Below, one piece after another: positions 27,262 through 39,075 of a stretch of 64,000 bases of DNA. The DNA is from Ustulina deusta. Lineage: Eukaryota; Ascomycota; Sordariomycetes; Xylariales; Xylariaceae. Every line of letters begins with the position of its first letter. Within the stretch, counting starts at the first letter, position 1. The translations under genes were made by a program, and so were the position numbers. The notes under the pieces were generated by a model that was not told where the DNA came from, ran no database searches, and saw only the letters and a list, made by a program, of their open reading frames with translations. The stretch covers positions 868,001-932,000 of the forward strand of contig JAJNNX010000012.1 in the NCBI GenBank assembly GCA_023159155.1, given 5' to 3'.

Positions 27262-28622
27262 TCAACGAGCACCCACGACCCATAATTCCACACCAAGGAC
27301 ATCAAACTTTTCCCCTTCTTCACTGAGTGGTTGGTTGAGGAATGTATCGCACTCGGCGCTATGGCCCCGGCTCAGGCCATCGTTAAGCCACAGCCCAAAT
27401 CTCCCGCCGTGCCCACCACCAACGCTCAGAAACTTGGTCTCGCAAAACATGCAGTAGTCGTTGGCACCCGTGTACGCAAAAGTCTGGAAACGGAGGCTCT
27501 GAGTTGTTGGTACGGGGGACGGGACGCGTTTATTGCTCGTTGGGTCGAGCGTGCCGGGTGTTAGATGCTTTGTGCCAGCATGAGAGGAGCCGTTCAGAGT
27601 ACTAGTCAGCGTAGAGGGTGTATGCGATGCTATAGTCGTCGTGCGGTAGTTCAGGTTCGTCGTGTCGGCAGATGGCGGGGGCGGTAGGGGCGCATGAAGG
27701 CTTGCACGCCATAGAAAGCATTCCCCCGTGCCGTAGTACGATGATGCTGGATGTGGTGCCTCGGTGAGATATGCGCCGAAGATCTGCAGTTTGGGAGGGT
27801 CGGCGTCAGCTTTTTTGCTTGTCGTCGTCATGTAGGCCATAGATAGTCCCTATTCCCTCTTTTCCTAGGTATTAAGAAGCACAAGAGAGAAGAGATCAAT
27901 CTCCATGATGATGATAAAAGAAAAGGAAAAAGAAGAATAAAAATAAAAATAAAAAGCGAGAGAAGTAGAGAGAGAACACCTACCCCATCCTTCGCATCCC
28001 TCACAACGAGCACAAAGCCAGCCCGAACACCTCGATACTTCTCGCACTGTTGGTATAGTGTGGCAAGGGAGCTCCCATTCTGGTACAAGCTATACACTAG
28101 GCGCCAATCCTCCATAATCTTCAGGCGCTCAGGCAAGAAGGTACGGATCTCCTCGGCGACGCCGCGCGCCAGCAGCCGCTCGTCGGGCTCCGTGTCCCCA
28201 CGGTACCCGTGCAGGCTGATGGGGTCGAGGGACGGCAAGCCCCGCGGCGTCGCTGTCCGTCTAGGCGGCGTGAAGGCGCCGCTGATGCCATCCCCGCCGG
28301 CGTTGGCATTGTGGGCGTAGAACTGTGAAGTGCGGGGTGAGAGCGTGGGCACGTTGGCTTGGTTGGTGCTCGGGCTGTCTCCTGCTGAGAAGCGGCGGAG
28401 GAGCCCCCAGACTGCGGACCCGATGCCGTACCCGGACGGGGAAGCCGTGGCGGCGTGTGGTGGAGGAGGCGGCGGCGACGACGGTTGGGACTGTGGCACC
28501 GCCGGTCGGGAGCTCGATCTCGACGCAGGGTCGGTGTGTTCAGATTGCGGGGAGTGGGTGGGCGGCGTTGCGGGAGAGCCGTCGTCGAGGTCGATTAGGT
28601 TGCCTGTCTCGTGTCGATCCAT
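27262..28622 (-). CDS. OXR1: TLDc-domain oxidation resistance protein OXR1
   Basis: Protein of the OXR1/TLDc family. In yeast Oxr1 protects against oxidative stress and promotes V-ATPase disassembly; that role is carried over by family. Exons 27984-28622 and 27262-27783 (minus strand) give 386 aa. The first about 165 residues are Ser/Pro-rich and disordered, starting with MDRHETGNLIDLDD. The TLDc domain begins around residue 172 (DWRLVYSLYQNGSSLATLY) and continues through 'GFVLVVRD', 'FGAYLTEAPHP', 'GTGECFLW', 'NDYCMFCE' and 'FLSVGGG' to the terminal 'FDVLGVELWVVG'. The intron has donor GTAGGT at 27983. Joining to the CTGCAG acceptor gives '..KDG-IFGAYL..', matching the family best. A second acceptor 66 nt upstream (exon start 27849) is also in frame and would add 22 residues. 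A T-rich tract (sense strand) fills the intron. Confidence 0.9.
27914..27956. repeat. A-rich low-complexity tract inside the OXR1 intron
   Basis: AAAAG/AAAAT-type units on the plus strand. On the OXR1 sense strand this is a long pyrimidine tract between donor and acceptors, which may help acceptor recognition. Confidence 0.75.
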
Positions 28623-29662
28623 GCTAGCTGCCGCAGTGTCGTCGAAATGGAGAGATGGCTGGATCGGTCGGTGCAGCGAGACGAGAAGGCTGGGGGACCC
28701 CTCCTTCCTCGCTTAGGTGTCGGCTTGCTTTCTTTCTTTATTTGATTATTTCAGCAGCGTTGTAGGCAGCCAGATCGAGCCCGACGTAGCCGAGCTCGTT
28801 GACGGTACCGCGAGATGCCCGAAGGTTGGTCATAAAGCTAGCACGGCTGGTGACGTCGTGTACTGGCGGCCGTCATGGGTGCGCCTAGCTCGATGCTGTC
28901 TCTCGGCGGACCTCTCGATGGCGGGGCGAGTGCTCGGTATTGCTCGGTGATTGACCTGGTGTTCCTAGGTGCTCAGTCTCGGCAATATTGTAATGTTGGT
29001 ATCTTTTGGTGCTGTCGAGTAAATAGAATCACTGCAGCATTGCAAGAGATCGTCGACAAACACAGCTGGTTGTGGGAGTTTTCATTCGGCTCGATGTCGA
29101 GGTGCGGTGAGCGATGTTGCTCTGGTCGGTCTGCTGTGCGGGTGCCTGCGTGGTGGAGATACCCACAGGGGGTAGGTGGCAAGGGATGGGGGCAAGGGAT
29201 GGGGGCACCTACCTGCCTTTGACAGATACCTAAACAGGGCGCTTTTAATACCTATGATCCCTATTGCTTGGCCAGCAGATGATTGATTGACCGCGCACGG
29301 CAGGTGACGATTTGCGGGCAGCCAAGAAGTCGAACATGAACTTGGTGTCGTTGCTTCGCAAGAATAATTCCAATACTATTGACATGAGATATATTTACTG
29401 GGTGTAGGTATTGTAGGATTACTGTACCATCCATGTCGATCCTCAGCTGTATTTATAATTCTTTCTTCATCCACATCGACGAAGCTGTATCACGCAGTTG
29501 ATGCAGCCTACACGTGTATGTGTCCTTGGCATCCAGATAGTACCTTGCATAAGCAACCCCGTCTCACAGCCGCTACCCGTCCCGGAGAAGAGGGAGTTCC
29601 CATATTGTGTCCTTCGTCAAAGGCCGAATCGGCATGTCTCGACCATGTCACGTTAAATACTG
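28623..29662. other. Intergenic region upstream of OXR1, downstream of HEM4
   Basis: Contains the OXR1 promoter (right of 28622 on the minus strand) and the HEM4 3' flank. A short tandem duplication of GGCAAGGGATGG[GG] lies near 29178-29203. Open frames of up to 115 codons occur but without motifs. No RNA gene was seen. Confidence 0.45.
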
Positions 29663-30725
29663 TCAATTATCCACTAACCCCTCTCGAGGTCTATACTTGA
29701 AGCTGCTAATGGCCGCCCGCACACCTTCAGGACTTGGCTTCTTAGCACAAACATCTGGCTCAACGCCGAAGGTCCTTATCAGATGGTCTCTCGTTGTCGG
29801 CCCTATTGTTGCAATGTAAGTAGTCCGTTGACCGGGCCCCTGAGCAGCCTTGGTTGTCTTTCCGTCGAGTGTGAAGCCCAGGCCCCTGAGCATACTGTCG
29901 CAACCTGTTGGTGAGAAGACCACTACCCACTTTGTGGGTCGGTCTCTTGTTCTTGATAGGATCTGTTCAAAGTCTTTAGGGAACGACTCCATCACGCCCG
30001 TCCCGTATACTACCGTCTCGGTCACCTCGATGCGGGTATCGGCTGGCAGCGTATCGTCCATCAAGGTCTTGGGTATAATATCCCGTCTCTGTTCTCCGAC
30101 CAGGAATAGTAACGGCGGCTTCGTTGGCCGACCTCGGTACCAGTCGCCATAATGTTGTAATATGTACCGTGCAAGCGCGTCGCCGGTCCCGGTATGCTCG
30201 CCGAATACTCGTAAGGGCGGGGACTGGGGAATTGTCTTCAATGCTCGAGTCGTGGCAGGACCAACGCTGTATATGGGCACGTCTGGTAGATGTGGCCAGC
30301 CCTCGTCTTTGCCTATCCAGTCAAGTCAGGTTGCTGAACGACTCAATATGACGACGACGGCGACGACAACGACAGCGATGACAATAGTCACGATAGTCGG
30401 GACGGCATGCTGGCAACAGACCTTGACCCTCGTCGACTAATTTAGCAAAGGCCTCCACAGCCCTCTGAGAGGTGAATATCAGCCCGCCATAGGCGCTGTC
30501 GACGCCGTTGTTTATCTTCCTTTCATGCAATAGTTTCCTGACGCTTTTCAATCCATCTTCTTCGAAACAGTGTTGCAGCACTGGTACAAATGTGGGTTCG
30601 AACCGAAAGTCGTCATGCGGGGTCGAGAAGAGATCTTCATAGGCATCTGTCGGCGAGGATTTGGTTTTGAGAAGAAGCACAGGCACTGTTTGCCCATGCA
30701 GACTTGGAACTGGCTCTCCAGCCAT
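29663..30725 (-). CDS. HEM4: Uroporphyrinogen-III synthase HEM4
   Basis: Cytosolic enzyme that cyclises hydroxymethylbilane to uroporphyrinogen III, the fourth step of haem and sirohaem synthesis. Exons 30428-30725 and 29663-30312 (minus strand) give 315 aa, typical for fungi. The N-terminal lobe opens with 'VPVLLLKTKS' and 'GLIFTSQRAVEAF'. The second lobe carries 'PIYSVGPATTRAL', 'LFLVGEQRRDIIP', 'WVVVFSPTG' and the family hallmark 'IATIGPTTRDHL'. The 115-nt intron has a weak donor (GTCAAG) and a TAG acceptor with CTGAC/TTGAC branch-like sites; joining gives '..VDEGKDEGWPHLP..'. The intron holds a GAC/GTC triplet-rich patch (30349-30383). The gene is divergent from ERV1, separated by 440 nt. 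Confidence 0.93.
30349..30383. repeat. GAC-type triplet-rich patch in the HEM4 intron
   Basis: Imperfect GAC/GGC/AAC triplets on the plus strand (GTC-type on the HEM4 sense strand). It lies within the single intron of HEM4 and so is non-coding in the spliced model. Confidence 0.6.
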
Positions 30726-31165
30726 GGAACACGAAGCACTGGAACGAATCAGCTAACAGTTACAATGATACAGGTAATCAATTGCCGGTGGATTGGTCTC
30801 TATCAGTGATGTCAGTATCAGTAACCTTAGGTACTTTAAACTTTATCTACCTAATCTATCTCGTTTATATTTTATCGATAAGGGAATCCTTGCAGTATAT
30901 TATCTACTAGGTCTAGCCTTGGAGGTCCGACCAATACTAAGTCGCTGAGACCTTCGAGACGACCCTAGGGGTACATTGCCAATGTACATCCCGTGAAGCA
31001 TTACAAATCGCCGCCTGCCGATGCGGTTGAGGCCGGCTTTTCGGTTCTCTCCCCCATTATCACAAGACTACTTCCCCGTGATTTGCCAGCGTTGTCGCGA
31101 ATGAGCCGATACCCCTCTGCTGACTTTTCATTGTCTTCCGTACAACCGTCTCACATTTGGAGAGC
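30726..31165. promoter_or_regulatory. Shared divergent promoter region, HEM4 / ERV1
   Basis: A 440-nt spacer separates the start codons of HEM4 (minus) and ERV1 (plus), so both 5' regions must lie here. One TACCTA word lies near 30846. The centre (about 30830-30905) is AT-rich; the ERV1-proximal part is GC-richer. No clear TATA box was seen for either gene. Co-regulation is inference from geometry only. Confidence 0.5.
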
Positions 31166-31811
31166 ATGGCTCTCGATCCGCCGGAATCGCAGCCGCCGCC
31201 GGCGCCTCCCGCGAAGCTGCCTCCGGGCATGATTCTAGACAAAGATGGCAAGCCGTATGTCTGTCTCCGCTCCTCTGCGATCCAGGTGTGCACTGAGATC
31301 CACTTCCCTCTGACAGAGATTTATGCGTATTAGTTGTCGATCTTGTAATTCGAAGGCCTCTTTCAGCCAATGGGCCCAGCAGGCCAAATCCTCGCTGAGA
31401 TCGGGAGTCGGCGCCGCCGCCGCTACCGCGGCTGCGGCGACTGCCAGTGCGAATCATTCTCAAGCCGTCGATGACTGTCCTCCTGACGTGGAGGCCCTGG
31501 GCCGGAGTACTTGGACCCTCTTACATACCATCGCCGCGAACTACCCGAAATCCCCGAGTTACAGGGAGCAATCAGACCTCAGGACCTTCATGGGTGTGTT
31601 TTCGCGTCTATATCCTTGCTGGGTATGCGCCGAAGACTTCCGGAGCTACATGGAGAAAGAGCAGATCAGAGTCGACAGCCGGAACGGGTTCGGCACGTGG
31701 CTATGTGAAGCCCACAACGCCGTCAATACCAAGCTCGGCAAGCCCGTCTTCGACTGCTCCAAGTGGGAAGAGAGGTGGCGAACTGGATGGAAAGATGGAC
31801 GGTGCGACTAG
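31166..31811 (+). CDS. ERV1: FAD-linked sulfhydryl oxidase ERV1/ALR
   Basis: Mitochondrial intermembrane-space oxidase that reoxidises Mia40, passing electrons to cytochrome c or oxygen. Exons 31166-31254 and 31334-31811 give 188 aa, the normal size. The shuttle cysteine pair is C31-C34 (CRSC), whose proline-cysteine junction is restored by splicing. The redox-active CxxC is C125-C128 (YPCWVC). The FAD-binding motif is HNAVNTKLGKP (157-167), and C154/C171 form the structural pair. 'WTLLHTIAANYP' (90-101) is the usual first helix of the fold. An Ala-rich linker (57-67) separates the shuttle arm from the core. The ATG at 31323 in the intron would omit the shuttle arm's start and is rejected in favour of the upstream exon. 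Confidence 0.95.
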
Positions 31812-32856
31812 ACTTCATGCTGTTCCGCACATACCAGATATCTCGTGAGCTTTTTGAACACACCACTCCTGCAGACTGCTCAACACGCGGCGCGAGCATT
31901 ATATTTTGACGTTTGTAATACAAGTGTATACCATTAGACGGCAAATTAGAGGAATCAGGCACGGAATCGGCGTTTGGTTAGGTCCTTAGAGAACTGCATC
32001 GCCGCTCATGATAATATTTGTTTGAGGGATGGGACGGCAACTCCATCCTTGGAAATTTTGCATGCAACAGACTCGGTAACAGAAACTGATCTGTCGACTG
32101 GGGAGAAACACACCCACTTCAGGAATTGATACATATATTTCATCGAATTCAAAAATGCCAGTGTCCACCATCTAGTCTACCAGCTGAGGCCGAGGTTCCA
32201 CTCGGCCTCAGAGGTTAAACTACCTAGACTAACTCCCTGTAGGTCGCTTATTCTAGACCCAGGTCTACGGCAGAATAACCCAGAAGCCGATCTGCCGGCC
32301 AATGGACGTCGAGTTCTCGGACAGATATGGTCCGTTTTCGGCTCAGTGGTAGAGGCCGTTACGCCTAGGAATGTGGATACATTGCATCATCACCTGCACT
32401 GCATATCATGACGAGTGCTATCAGTCCACCATGGTCTTTTGTGGTCGTATTGGCCAAAACCATGCATGTAATAATACAGCGAGAAGCGTGAGTAAGAGCC
32501 CACTACCACGCTACATCCTCACATCCATGCTGCCGAAGCCACCCGACAAACGTTTGTGGCTGCGGTGTTAAAATCATCTCCAGCTATTTGGTATATATAC
32601 TTACCTTAGGTAGACAAGGTTGAACGTTCGCAGCTTCCATATTCCAGTTCCTAGACAAATCGGTACTGCCTCTTTCATCAATACCAACAAACCCCTTCCT
32701 CACTTACACAAACTATTTACTACCTACATAACCTTACTGTTTACCTTCCTACATTCATATTCTGTGAGAACTACTTCGTCCACGAAGAAACGAGTAAATC
32801 AAAAGAGCAGATAGGTCAGCAAAGGAACCACCAATATCATCTTTTCTGTCGTCAAA
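31812..32856. other. Intergenic region upstream of pyruvate decarboxylase
   Basis: ERV1 3' flank followed by the PDC promoter. A TATATA at 32592-32597 is a candidate TATA box, with a TACCTTAGGTA-like word just after it and then a C/T-rich leader. A tRNA-like fragment near 32339-32356 was examined and rejected. No other gene was supported. Confidence 0.5.
32592..32597 (+). promoter_or_regulatory. Candidate TATA box of the pyruvate decarboxylase gene
   Basis: TATATA in the context GGTATATATAC, about 260 nt upstream of the start codon and followed by a pyrimidine-rich leader, as expected for a strongly expressed fungal glycolytic or fermentative gene. The position is far enough to imply a leader of roughly 200 nt. 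Confidence 0.35.
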
Positions 32857-34823
32857 ATGCCACGAGGGGACATTAGGACAACCAGTCTTAACAAGCCAGT
32901 AGATGTTGCCGAATACCTCTTTACAAGACTCCACCAAATTGGTATTCGCTCCATCCATGGCTTGCCCGGGGACTTCAACCTGGTCGCTATCGACTACATA
33001 CCCAAAGTCGGGCTCGAATGGGTTGGAAATTGCAATGAACTCAACGCAGGTGAGTGACCAAACCCCCCAATCCTGAATAGTCCACGACTAACCGCTCTCC
33101 TTGATAGCATATGCCGCCGACGGCTATGCCAGAGTCAAGGGCATGGGCGCCATCGTGACTACATTCGGTGTAGGTGAGCTATCCGCCATCAACGGGGTGG
33201 CTGGTGCCTACAGCGAGATGGTGCCTGTAGTCCATATCGTAGGATGTCCATCAACCATCTCTCAGCGCAGCGGCATGCTGCTGCATCATACACTGGGCAA
33301 CGGCGACTTCAACGTGTTCGCCAACATGAGCGCAGCCATCTCCTGTGTAGTGGCCAAGCTCAACGATCCTGCCGAGATCGCTTCCCAGATAGACCATGCT
33401 CTTCGCGAGTGCTACCTCCGCAACCGCCCAGTTTACATCATGCTGCCGACCGACATGGTGACAAAGAAGGTCGAGGGAGAGCTCTTAGACACGGAGATCG
33501 ACCTTCAGGAACCCACCAATGATGAAGCCAAGGAGGACTACGTAGTCGATGTGGTACTGAAATATCTCCATGCTGCTCAGCGGCCTGTCGTGCTCGTCGA
33601 CGCCTGCGCCGTCCGGTCACGCGTAGTAGATGAGGTACACGCATTCATTGAAAAGACGAAACTCCCCGTGTTCGTGACGCCTATGGGCAAGAGCGCCATC
33701 GACGAAACCAACACCTCCTACGGTGGCGTTTACGCCGGCAGTGCCAGCCGCCCCGAGATCAAGGCGATGGTCGAAGACTCGGACCTCGTATTGAGTGTCG
33801 GTTCCCTCAAGAGTGACTTCAACACGGCCGGCTTTTCATACCGCCTGTCCCAGCTCAACACCATCGACTTTCACACCGATTATTGCGTCGTCCGGTATTC
33901 CGAGTATCCCGGTGTCAAGATGCGAGGCGTGCTGCGCAAGATCACGGAGCGTGTCGACATCAACCAGCTCAAAGTGCAATCCCCACCGAAACCTTTCGGG
34001 GCCACGGAAGACGAATTCGAGGGCATGAACGGGCCTATCAAGCAAGCGTGGTTCTGGCCACGAATTTCCAACTTCTTCCGGGAAGGCGATATCATCGTGT
34101 CGGAGACGGGCACAGCGAATTTCGGAGTCTGGGAAACCATATTTCCGCCCAATGTCACGGCCTTAAATCAGACTTTATGGGGGAGTATCGGCTGGGCTGT
34201 CGGCGCATGTCAAGGCGCGGCCCTCGCGGCGAAGGATTCCGGCGGGAAGCGCCGGACGATCTTGTTCGAGGGCGATGGCAGTCTCCAGCTCACAGCACAA
34301 GAGATTAGCACCATGATCAAACATGATCTGGATGTCATCATGTAAGTTGGCTTTTGGCTCTTTTCTAGTCTCTCGGCCCCGTAATATCCATCGCCTACTC
34401 TCCCTCGCCTTTTGTTTTCAGCGACAGGTCCTTGATCTAATATTTTCCCAACCCTATTTTCTCCTATCCTCCAATGAAAACAAGAGATAAAACCGAAACA
34501 GCTAACCCGCACCCAGTTTCATCATTTGCAACGACGGCTACACGATCGAGCGTTTCATACACGGCATGGACGCCTCGTATAATGACGTCGCGACGTGGCA
34601 GTACCGGGACCTAGGCACCGTCTTCGGCGGGTCGGCCAAGACAGTCAAGAGCTACGCGGTCCACACGCCCGCCGAGCTTGAGACCTTGCTCGCCGACGAG
34701 GACTTCGCTGTCAACTACCACGGCCTGAGGCTCGTCGAGCTATACATGGGCCGCGACGATGCGCCGCGGAGCTTGAAGCTGACGGCCGAGGTCAGTGCCA
34801 AGACGAATGCGCGGGAACAATAA
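32857..34823 (+). CDS. PDC1: Pyruvate decarboxylase
   Basis: Cytosolic thiamine-diphosphate enzyme that converts pyruvate to acetaldehyde and CO2, the first step of ethanol fermentation. Exons 32857-33049, 33108-34341 and 34517-34823 give 577 aa, normal for the family. Visible are the cofactor-activating Glu61 in [14 protein letters not shown], the active-site His pair in '[11 protein letters not shown]', and the ThDP/Mg motif beginning GDGSLQL and ending CNDGYTIE. The third region is split by the 175-nt second intron, which falls between 'DLDVI' and 'FIICNDGYT'. All junctions keep phase. The second intron is long for this window. The start ATG is the first after the C/T-rich leader and gives the usual short N-terminus. 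Confidence 0.97.
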
Positions 34824-36835
34824 ACAGTTTGCAGAAAAGGGTCAGGAACATTGGGTGGTGAGGACAGGAAGATAATTGCATGCATAGATGGATCAGCTAG
34901 GACTCGGGGGGGCCAGGGCGTTCGTACAGATAGCATTATGAATGAACGAGGAATGATAATGAGGGAAAATACTCTATCTTCTCTCTTCCCAATCCAACGT
35001 AGCTAACTTATATAATAATAAAAATTACATAATCACGCGCCCAAGATTGTACCAAAACACGATGCCTAACCTAGTAACTGTGCTTGTTTCTTCTACTTGG
35101 AACAGGTAGGGCTACTCATATATGTACCTATAAATATCTGCTGTTTACGTCCACACTTTACACTGCAACCAGACATTTGCTCCATGAACGCCGCCAATCG
35201 ATCTATCGCCTAGCTCATATAAATCTTTCGTTACACTCGTGGCTGCTCGCCATCTGAAGATCTATGCAGCCGCATGTCCAATGAAACGAAGTCTTTCCAA
35301 AACCGGTGTCGATCTATCTAGTCCTACCAAGACCAGGATTGAGGAGGTGCCGAGCTGGCCATAGCTGGATCTAAACGAATAGCATGGAACCCCATGACCC
35401 ATGCATAGTGTACTTAGTCTTCGACCGAAAGGCCCTGCTTGCGCAGCAACAAATTACCCAGGAGGTAAATCCAGCACGAGAAAGACATATTAAATAAAAG
35501 CCAGAGTCAGCCAGCCACGGGAAATAGGAAGAAGAAGAGGACAGACACATTTTCCACCCGCGACATTCCACTTGTCACATGATACCCCGATATCCCAAAT
35601 CACCACCGGCAACACGATGCCGTCTTGGCGTTTCTCCGCCGGGTTGACCGGGTCGAATTAAGGAGGTATGCATGGAGCTGGACTCGGTGAATGGGTGGTG
35701 GGTGGCGTATAAATAGGTAGGTAGGTACCTACACTAACCAACTAATACAATATTGATATAAGTACCTAACTTGTAAGACCCAAGCATTCAGCAATTGATA
35801 AGTAAGTAGGAGAAAAAAAATTTACAGAGTGTCAGGAGAGGAAACTTGACGATACCAAATGAAGAAGTGGCTATTGACAAGACGCGCGTCGTCTATTTTC
35901 GGCATCGAGTAAGCCGCGGATTACTTAGGTAGCTACAAACCCATGAACCTCGAGTGCTTCAACTTACAATCATTCAACCTGCCCCCCTATCATTTGTTAA
36001 CTCCAGGTAGGGTTAATCGGTCTACGCTTTGGCGGTTTCGGGAAGAATTTCATCATCTTGTGTCAGTGCATGTGGGCAGGTACCTGATCAAGATCCAGGG
36101 GCACCAACACCTCACACAAATACCACTTCACTCCAAACCGGAAGACCCGAGGGCATGGGGGCTTGGGTCACAGACCACAAGCACAAAACTCGTCTTCGAC
36201 CCTCAAAATCGAACGAACTGCTCACGCGGGATTGGTGATTGCAGGATTTTCATCTCTCTCTCTCTCTACAATTCAGCTCACGAAATTCCTCAGCTTACAG
36301 GTAGGTAGTCAAAACAGGCCAGAAGCAACGAAACAAGATATCCTTCCTCTTCTTCTAAAATCCCAACTCGAATCTCAACACCCTGTATCAAGTGAAGCCG
36401 ACCTTTCTCCTTCTATCCCTACACCCTTTGTTTTATCGTACATTTCCTCATAATGAAAATCCCTCTTCTTCTCCTTCGTAGTTGTCATCGTCGTTGTCTT
36501 CGGCAAACCTCTCATCGTCCTAGGGAAAGGACGGTTTTGATATATCTTCTCCCCAGTCTGTTTCTAAACCCCCTTCAACCTCCCCCCCCTCTTTCCCCCT
36601 GGGCCCGATAGGAAATTACAGATCCTACCAGGATATGCTGGCTTACGTATTCATGCGTGGGATATGAAACACCAGAAAACGCCGCCTGCCAATCTATCGC
36701 TCGAAGTTGTCTAGCCATAGACCGTAATGCCACACAAATTACAAGAGAAGTTCGTTCGAAGTACCAAACACGCCATCTTCTATCTTCTACTGTATCCGCT
36801 TTTAACAAAAGTTTCCCCCAACACGAGGAAACAGT
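34824..36835. other. Intergenic region between convergent genes
   Basis: 3' flanks of the pyruvate decarboxylase and the membrane-protein gene. TAGGTA words cluster at 35714-35735 (ATAGGTAGGTAGGTACC) and near 35925 and 36300. An A-run sits at 35813-35822. From 36.2 kb it is C/T-rich. Open frames are short and without motifs. Confidence 0.5.
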
Positions 36836-38662
36836 TTACTTCTCAAACTTGGGACAACGCAGGTCCCAAGGTCTCTTGAGGTTCTGCGGTTCACACACAG
36901 CCTCGTTTGCGAACGCACGCCACCTGTCTAGCAGATCGGTCTGGCGTATCTGCTCAGCCTGGGTGAAGAAGCTAAAATGACCAACGACGGCGCGCGTGTC
37001 GATAATGAAAGGCCGGCCCGTTTTCTTCGGGATGCTATTCGTAATGGCGTCCTCATCGTCGTCAGCCATGGGCAAATGCTGCTTGATGTCGGAGCCCCAA
37101 ACGGCGCAAAAGTTGAGGTTGTACCGCCGAAACTGTGTATCAAATATTTGCTCACCGCCTACGACAGGTTTTCCTTCGAGTTTTGGTGTCGATACGGTAG
37201 TATTTGGGTCTGGCCCCTCGGCATTTTCCGGATATGTCGCTGGGTGTCCGAAGAAGTAGCGAGATATCTGGTTTTTCTCGAGATTATACAGCAGAGAGTA
37301 CTGTTGCTGGGCGGCCATCGCCCACGACCTCCAAACTGGGCTGAAAGCGATGAAGTCCGGGCCGGGGTTTTGGTCGTATCGACCCATCGACGTATGAAGG
37401 AGGTCGAAGTTGTCCTCGGAAAGTAACACGAAAGGATGACCACGGTATGGTACCTTGGGAAATATGACACTACCATCGTCTCCGCCTTTCAACTTATTGA
37501 ACTCGCTCTTTGGATATTTATCAAGCCCGGATAGCCGCCATGTCTCGGACGCACGATGGAGTGGTTTTGTATTTGGGTCCGGCACGAATGGGTAGATGAC
37601 GTTATGATGGAACTGTTCCATGCCCGTGATGGGACTGTTGACTAAATGAGCCGAGACCGCGAATGCATGCGGTACAGCAAGCCGCGTGTGCACAAGTTGA
37701 GGTATAGCATCATGGTGGATATAGACCTGGCAGGAAGGGTTAGCTCGTCATCGTTCGCTTCGTACGTCACGAGGGATTGCTAGTCCAACGAAGACGGACA
37801 TGCCCGGATGGAAAGATCGAGGGTAACTTACAATATCATCGTCAAGTTTAATGTAGATGGTGTTGTCTCCGGTAGCATGCGACCAAAGGCATCCATATTT
37901 CCCGTCGTTGGACTGGCAGTTTTCTTGGCCGACGATTTTATAGTCTGGGTTGTTCATGACAAGCCCATGCAACCAATCGACGTCTTCTTTCTTTTCAGTG
38001 TGGACCATGAACCACACTTCATCAACATATCCACCGTTGGATGCGAGATTTTGCTGGAGGTAACAGTCCAGAATGTCGACATATCTCTTTCGGCCGAAGA
38101 ACACCATGGCAACAACCTTGAAACCGCCTGGCTTCTGCCAACCGCCTTGCGGCGCAGCACTATGGAGCTCGACGTGGCTAGAGCGGTCGTGGGAATCGAG
38201 ATCGTAGTTTCCATGGGCGTCGACAGGCCAAGTCGTGCAGAATTCGGACACAGGCTTGGCCAAAGGGGTGTGGGTAGGACCAGACCACTCGATGGTGGTC
38301 GGCGTGGCGGCGGGTATGGAGGACGTGGCGGTTGGTCGGGGCGGCGCGTACGAAGCAACTATCAGGACCGTGGTGACAAAGGAGACGCCGAAGATGAAGG
38401 CGAGATACCGCGGGTTCAGCTGGTTCGACTTGACGATGGGCAGCCAGTTGGGCAACGACACGGAGCGCATGCGGCGCCATAGTTGTCTGGGCGAGGCGCG
38501 GTACTGCGTCGACCAGCCGCCGTATGCGTCGTTTGCGTTGTTGTCGTTGTCGGCGTAGTCGAAGTCGAAGTCGGCGTTCTCACGGGCGTCGTCGTCGCCT
38601 TCCTTGGACACCAGCTGGGCCGAGGCCTCGATATCTGCGCCGTCTCGCTTCATCGTCGTCAT
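36836..38662 (-). CDS. Type II membrane protein, glycosyltransferase-like, unassigned
   Basis: Not recognised as a named family. Exons 37832-38662 and 36836-37726 (minus strand) give 573 aa; the 105-nt intron has a GTAAGT donor and a CAG acceptor. An acidic, Asn/Asp-rich cytosolic tail (about 80 residues) precedes a single hydrophobic segment at about 86-106 (YLAFIFGVSFVTTVLIVASY). A Pro/Thr stem and a large lumenal domain follow. 'FKVVAMVFFGRKRYVDILDCY' and 'VDEVWFMVHT' resemble the start of a GT-A fold. 'YIKLDDDIVYI' (about 271-281, across the splice junction) looks like the metal-binding DxD motif. Together these suggest a Golgi glycosyltransferase; that is inference. The gene is real on codon use, length and splice evidence. 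Confidence 0.82.
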
Positions 38663-39075
38663 CGTCGTCGTCTTGGTGTTTACTTACTGCAGAGAGCGTC
38701 GACAAACAATTGCAGAGCTCGCCAACGCCGCTCCACTCACAAACGACTTTAGGGGATGCAGAGACACACCAGACTCGAGCCCATGTTTCATGGCGTGTAC
38801 AGTAGCCTGGAGCCTGCTGGACTGGTGCCTGTCTCGTGTGGATAGTGTCCTAGACCGGATGGATTCGTACTAGTCGTGTAGTGTGGTAGACACTAGGGAG
38901 ATGCCGTCTTACACGATACGAGGGAGCTGGACGACTCTGCAAAGTGGACCTGTTGCGGCACAATAATCAGAGGCGGGCGAAAACTTAAACGTGAATTTGT
39001 TGTGTACATGTATCCATCCATGGATGACATTTTTTTGCTCGTGTCTACTAGAGGAAGCTGACGCCAGGCCTCCCT

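Noticed and set aside
32330..32400. tRNA-like A-box (GGCTCAGTGGTAGAG) upstream of pyruvate decarboxylase
   Set aside because: The D-stem does not pair, and no B-box (GGTTCRANYCC) or acceptor stem follows at a suitable distance.
37808..38482. 224-codon open frame on the plus strand
   Set aside because: Antisense to the membrane-protein exon; no motif, and the minus strand has topology and splice support.
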